The position numbers were made by a program, and so were the translations under genes. Shown here piece by piece: positions 6,247 to 9,099 of a DNA stretch of 9,099 nucleotides (the first letter of the stretch is position 1; every line of letters begins with the position of its first letter). Origin of the DNA: DAIUFH01 sp036844705 (lineage in GTDB: Bacteria > Bacillota > Clostridia > Tissierellales > Tissierellaceae); NCBI GenBank assembly GCA_036844705.1, contig DAIUFH010000079.1, forward strand, positions 1 through 9,099. The letters are read 5' to 3'. The notes under the pieces were generated by a model. It was given only the letters and a program-made list of their open reading frames with translations, had not been told where the DNA came from and did not search any database.

Positions 6247-7527
6247 TTATTTTATAACTGTCTTACCACCCATATAAGGCTGTAATGCAGCAGGTATATT
6301 GACAGTGCCGTCTGCATTTAGATTGTTTTCTAAAAATGCAATTAACATTCTTGGAGGTGCTACGACAGTATTGTTCAATGTATGAGCAAAATATTTATTG
6401 TTGTTTTCATCAGCAACTCGTATCTTCAATCTTCTAGCCTGTGCATCCCCTAAATTGGAACAACTACCTACTTCAAAATATTTTTTCTGTCTCGGAGACC
6501 AAGCCTCAACATCTACTGATTTAACTTTTAAATCAGCAAGATCCCCTGAACAACATTCAAGTGTTCTTACAGGTATATCTAATGAGCGGAATAAATCCAC
6601 AGTATTTTGCCATAGCTTGTCGAACCACATAGGACTTTCTTCAGGTTTACAAACAACTATCATTTCCTGTTTTTCAAACTGATGAATTCTATATACTCCT
6701 CTTTCCTCTATTCCATGTGCTCCCTTTTCCTTTCTAAAACAAGGTGAATAACTTGTTAATGTTTGAGGAAGGGATGATTCAGGCAATATTGTATCTATGA
6801 ATTTACCTATCATTGAATGTTCACTGGTTCCTATTAGATACAAATCTTCACCTTCGATTTTATACATCATGGCATCCATCTCTGCAAAACTCATAACTCC
6901 AGTAACAACTTCACTTCGTATCATATAAGGAGGAATACAATATGTAAATCCTCTATCAATCATAAAATCTCTTGCATAAGAAATAACAGCAGAATGAAGT
7001 CTGGCTATATCACCTATCAGATAATAGAAACCATTGCCTGCAACCTTTCTCGCACTTTCTAAATCTATACCTTCAAAATTTTCCATTATTTCCGTATGAT
7101 AAGGTATCTCAAAGTCTGGAACAACAGGCTCACCATAGCGTTTTACCTCCACATTTTCACTATCATCTCTACCTATGGGGACACTTGGATCAATGATATT
7201 AGGTATAGTCATCATTATTTGCAAGATTCTTTCTTTCAATTCGGTCCCTTTATTTTCCAGCTCTGCAAGTTCTTCTTGGTTCTCAACCACTCTTTTCTTA
7301 AGCACTTCCGCTTCTTCCTTCTTGCCCTTCGCCATTAATCCGCCTATTTCCTTAGAGATCTTGTTTCTTTCTGCTCTAAGATCATCTGCTTTTTGCTTTG
7401 CCTCTCTACTCTCGATATCTAAGGCTATAACCTCATCTACCAAAGGTAGTTTATTGTCTTGAAATTTGTTTTTTATGTTTTTCTTTACTACTTCAGGATT
7501 TTCCCTGACAAATTTTAAATCTAACAT
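6247..7527 (-). CDS. serS: Seryl-tRNA synthetase (class II), divergent motifs
   Basis: 426 residues, normal length. It charges tRNA-Ser with serine in the cytoplasm. The N-terminal coiled-coil arm that grips the long arm of tRNA-Ser spans about 30-105. The class II catalytic core follows: the TSEH substrate loop (234-237), motif 2 around 262-289 (CFRKEKGAHG ... IHQFEKQEM) and motif 3 around 384-401 (LNNTVVAPPRMLIAFLE). ATG at 7527 has GGAGG 6 nt upstream. It is transcribed alone behind a serine T-box leader that reads UCC, which independently confirms the specificity. Some signatures differ from textbook bacterial SerRS: motif 3 has NTVVAPPR where most have GSGLAVGR, and FEVGSCSNLGDAQARR replaces the usual E-V-S-S-C-S-N-x-x-D-F-Q-A-R-R. 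It may be a second-type SerRS, possibly one of two in the genome. Confidence 0.95.
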   Translation of the reverse strand: MLDLKFVRENPEVVKKNIKNKFQDNKLPLVDEVIALDIESREAKQKADDLRAERNKISKEIGGLMAKGKKEEAEVLKKRVVENQEELAELENKGTELKERILQIMMTIPNIIDPSVPIGRDDSENVEVKRYGEPVVPDFEIPYHTEIMENFEGIDLESARKVAGNGFYYLIGDIARLHSAVISYARDFMIDRGFTYCIPPYMIRSEVVTGVMSFAEMDAMMYKIEGEDLYLIGTSEHSMIGKFIDTILPESSLPQTLTSYSPCFRKEKGAHGIEERGVYRIHQFEKQEMIVVCKPEESPMWFDKLWQNTVDLFRSLDIPVRTLECCSGDLADLKVKSVDVEAWSPRQKKYFEVGSCSNLGDAQARRLKIRVADENNNKYFAHTLNNTVVAPPRMLIAFLENNLNADGTVNIPAALQPYMGGKTVIK

Positions 7528-7554
7528 TTTTACCCTCCATATAAATTTATAATC

Positions 7555-7574
7555 ATACCACTATATAGTGGTAT
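7555..7574. repeat. Perfect 20-bp palindrome between the T-box terminator and serS
   Basis: ATACCACTATATAGTGGTAT is identical to its reverse complement. In RNA it folds to an 8-bp stem with an AUAU loop. It sits 9 nt past the T-box terminator's T-run and about 18 nt before the serS ribosome binding site. It lacks a T-tract, so it is not a terminator. A DNA-binding site or a transcript-stabilising hairpin is possible. Confidence 0.75.
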
Positions 7575-7582
7575 TCTAAATA

Positions 7583-7617
7583 CAAAAAACTCCCGTCTCC
7601 TATTTTAGAGACGAGAG
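7583..7617 (-). terminator. T-box-controlled intrinsic terminator of serS
   Basis: On the minus strand CTCTCGTCTC (7617-7608) pairs with GAGACGGGAG (7599-7590) in a 10-bp stem with one G-U pair and an 8-nt loop, followed by TTTTTT. The stem starts a few bases after the T-box sequence, as expected for mutually exclusive terminator and antiterminator forms. Confidence 0.92.
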
Positions 7618-7813
7618 ATACTCGCGGTGCCACCCTAATTATTATACTCATGTATAATCACTTAATAAATTATCGCTTGTTTAGCGTCCAGGTTAATTCC
7701 CCAGAAACTCCGGAACGGATTCAATAATCATTGCATCAGTTTTCACCAACCACTGACTCTCTAAATCAATAAATTATTTACTGCTTCCCATCATTGTCAT
7801 TTATATAATCATT
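7583..7813 (-). promoter_or_regulatory. Serine T-box riboswitch (specifier UCC) controlling serS
   Basis: The 14-nt T-box core AGGGTGGCACCGCG is at 7636-7623. Stem I can be traced: base GGAA (7788-7785) with UUCC (7715-7712), middle AAUAAU (7778-7773) with AUUAUU (7728-7723), and upper UCAGU (7756-7752) with ACUGA (7740-7736). An AGAGAG element lies before the upper stem and a GGUUGGUG loop at its tip. The internal loop between base and middle stems holds GAAUCCG, giving a UCC (serine) specifier at 7719-7717. Uncharged tRNA-Ser should pair there and with the T-box core, favour the antiterminator and turn on serS when serine charging falls. The 5' end is set from the promoter. Confidence 0.95.
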
Positions 7814-7819
7814 AATTGT

Positions 7820-7848
7820 AATATATACTAAAGAATTTGTTTTGTCAA
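7820..7848 (-). promoter_or_regulatory. Promoter of the T-box-serS transcript
   Basis: On the minus strand TTGACA (7848-7843) and TATATT (7825-7820) are 17 nt apart. The expected start is near 7813, just ahead of the T-box stem I. Confidence 0.82.
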
Positions 7849-7860
7849 TATTGACTTTAT

Positions 7861-8150
7861 ATCTCTCTATCAAACGCATCTAATAATCAGGAAAAACACG
7901 GTTAAAACCTCGTAAACTATGTTGTTCATATCCATAATATCATGTTTCTCTACAGCCGAGCAGAATGGAAACGCAGAATAAAGGAGTTGAATGTTATATT
8001 TGCAGTAAACGAAAACGTCGGTCTCATACAACACTGGTTGAAAAACGGGTTGACCAGTATATCAAGAAAATAGCGCAGATTATTTATAATATGGCTGCTC
8101 CTACTCTTAAATTTCTAATTTAAGATAAACCACGAAAAGAAAGGACATAA
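7861..8150. other. Gene-poor stretch of unknown origin
   Basis: No recognisable gene, RNA or complete mobile element is seen. The plus strand has two short overlapping frames: 7965-8123 (52 codons from ATG, no good ribosome binding site, with a C-x2-C followed by KRKRR) and one from the ATG at 7942 to a stop at 8071. Neither matches a family I know. A perfect 8-bp inverted repeat with a 3-nt loop lies at 8106-8124. The stretch could be the decayed remains of a gene or mobile element between serS and the marR-flavodoxin unit; this is a guess. Confidence 0.4.
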
Positions 8151-8210
8151 AAAACCGGCTGTCGAAAAGCCCAATCGCAATAAATGTGGGACTATTAACA
8201 ACCGGTCTTT
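8151..8210 (-). terminator. Terminator of the marR-flavodoxin unit, possibly bidirectional
   Basis: ACCGGCTGT (8154-8162) and ACAACCGGT (8198-8206) pair at 8 of 9 positions. Inside, CCCA (8170-8173) and TGGG (8187-8190) form a second short stem. On the minus strand the hairpin is followed by TTTTTT, and on the plus strand by CTTTTT, so it could stop transcription both ways. It lies 16 nt past the flavodoxin stop codon. Confidence 0.72.
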
Positions 8211-8222
8211 TTGAATAATTGC

Positions 8223-8633
8223 TTATTTTATTATTGTTTTGACAAAATGCTTTAATTCGTCGATATCTTTGCTGTTTGGCCTGTCTTTGTGCATGAACTT
8301 AAAGTTACCGCGACAATGGAATTCGCGGCTGTCAATCGGAATATTTTTCTCTGAAAGCAGCTTTGATACTTGTGAATATGTGGAAGGTAAAAGGGCAGCT
8401 GTGCTAAAATTCACTACCTTTTTAACCTTACTGCTATCCAATGACTGAATAAATGATTTGATTTTTTCATCCACACCAGCAGCGTAGACCGAACTACCCA
8501 AAAAAAGAAGATCAACTTCACCATCAAGCGGTACATCTACCACTTGCGCCTCAACATTTGCAATTTCGCTTATTGCCTCAGCAAGTTTCTTGGTATTTCC
8601 GGTCTTACTGTAATATCGAATCGCAATATTCAT
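8223..8633 (-). CDS. Flavodoxin-family protein (short, FMN-binding)
   Basis: 136 residues with a flavodoxin-like fold: MNIAIRYYSKTGNTKKLAEAI at the N-terminus contains the FMN-phosphate loop S9-K-T-G-N-T14. LGSSVY (45-50), NFSTAA (75-80) and FHCRGNF (105-111) correspond to the later strands of flavodoxins. It is a cytoplasmic electron carrier or small flavin enzyme; the partner is not visible. Its ATG lies 2 nt after the MarR stop codon, with AAGGGG just upstream inside the marR end, so the two are co-transcribed and probably coupled. The pairing with an OhrR-like peroxide sensor suggests a role in oxidative stress or redox repair in an anaerobe. It is slightly shorter than a classical 140-150 residue flavodoxin. 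Confidence 0.88.
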   Translation of the reverse strand: MNIAIRYYSKTGNTKKLAEAISEIANVEAQVVDVPLDGEVDLLFLGSSVYAAGVDEKIKSFIQSLDSSKVKKVVNFSTAALLPSTYSQVSKLLSEKNIPIDSREFHCRGNFKFMHKDRPNSKDIDELKHFVKTIIK

Positions 8634-8635
8634 GA

Positions 8636-9076
8636 TTACAACCCCTTCTGTTCGCCTAACATTTTATAGAGCAGGCAATATAGTGTTTTGGTTTCTTCAA
8701 AGGAAAGGTTCAGGCAAGATGCAAGCCTTGTTGGAATTTCAATAGCCTTATCTTTTAAGCTCTCACCCTTTTCCGTAATCGTTACAATCAGATTTCGCTC
8801 GTCCTCCGCTGATCGCGTCCTTGATACAAAACCATTGGATTCCAACTTTTTTAAGAGCGGAGTAAGCGTACCCGAATCAAGATACAGATATTCTCCCAAG
8901 GTTTTGACATTCATGCTTTTCTTTTCCCATAAAACCAGCATAACGATATACTGCGTATAAGTCAACCCGATTTCATCTAAAAGAGGCTTATACTTTTTTA
9001 CAACCTCTCTCGCACAGGCATAAAGGGGAAAGCAAAGTTGATTTTCAAGTTTTAGTACGTCATAGCTATGCTGCAT
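8636..9076 (-). CDS. OhrR-like MarR-family peroxide-sensing repressor
   Basis: 146 residues, closely resembling Bacillus OhrR. KLENQLCFPLY places the peroxide-sensing cysteine at C15, exactly as in OhrR, and the tyrosines that hydrogen-bond to it are kept (Y19, Y29, Y40). The DNA-binding part includes the recognition helix YLDSGTLTPLLKKLESNG (65-82) and a wing RTRSAEDERNLIVTIT (86-101) with the conserved D92 and R94. Further cysteines C21, C121 and C134 could form a disulfide, so it might act as a two-Cys sensor. ATG at 9076 follows GGGGGA at 6 nt spacing. It precedes a flavodoxin gene instead of the usual ohr peroxidase. Its promoter and operator lie beyond the right edge. Organic-hydroperoxide sensing is inferred from the cysteine and tyrosines. 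Confidence 0.92.
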   Translation of the reverse strand: MQHSYDVLKLENQLCFPLYACAREVVKKYKPLLDEIGLTYTQYIVMLVLWEKKSMNVKTLGEYLYLDSGTLTPLLKKLESNGFVSRTRSAEDERNLIVTITEKGESLKDKAIEIPTRLASCLNLSFEETKTLYCLLYKMLGEQKGL

Positions 9077-9099
9077 TACTTATCCCCCAGTAGCTTAAC

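Noticed and set aside
6398..7462. Plus-strand open frames inside serS (6398-6682, 7096-7338, 7175-7462)
   Set aside because: They are antisense to a well-conserved SerRS and show no independent coding signs.
7965..8123. 52-codon plus-strand ORF with C-x2-C and KRKRR
   Set aside because: No good ribosome binding site and no family recognised. Kept only as part of the unexplained stretch.
8239..8960. Plus-strand open frames inside the flavodoxin and marR genes
   Set aside because: Antisense shadows of genes with clear OhrR and flavodoxin motifs.

Overview
The window is A+T-rich DNA whose genes have strong GGAGG-type ribosome binding sites, two (probably) TTG starts, a serine T-box leader, Bacillus-type TTGACA/TATAAT promoters and OhrR- and Fur-type regulators. 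This points to a low-G+C Firmicute, most likely a strict anaerobe of the Clostridia. All confident genes lie on the minus strand, so the text follows transcription from high to low coordinates.

From the right edge, 9076-8223 holds a two-gene unit: an OhrR-like peroxide-sensing MarR repressor and a short flavodoxin-type protein, closed by a hairpin at 8154-8206. Next comes about 290 bases (7861-8150) with no convincing gene. A TTGACA/TATATT promoter (7820-7848) then starts a serine T-box leader with specifier UCC, its terminator and a 20-bp palindrome. This leads into seryl-tRNA synthetase (7527-6247), which ends at a terminator hairpin (6174-6213).

The centre is a sugar-acid utilisation unit. 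A near-perfect promoter (6022-6050) and a leader with heptamer repeats drive a GntR/FCD regulator (5902-5141). After a 31-bp imperfect palindrome overlapping a promoter, an operon encodes an enolase-superfamily dehydratase of the ManD/RspA subgroup and the three parts of a TRAP transporter in the order DctP, DctQ, DctM, ending at a strong terminator (about 924-984). The likely logic is that DctP captures a sugar acid outside the cell, DctQM imports it with cations, the dehydratase turns it into a 2-keto-3-deoxy acid, and GntR senses the acid or a product. No kinase, aldolase or oxidoreductase for later steps is present here.

At the left, a Fur-family regulator (738-325, probably Zur-like) has its own promoter with a perfect 7-1-7 Fur-type box next to the -10. 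It is followed by a partial small membrane protein with a Cys/His-rich motif that runs off the left edge (275 to beyond 1).

Nothing here is clearly a new kind of system. The best leads are the low-activity active-site signature of the ManD-like enzyme, the Cys/His membrane protein beside the Fur regulator, the heptamer repeats in the gntR leader, the palindrome after the serS T-box, and the divergent motifs of SerRS.
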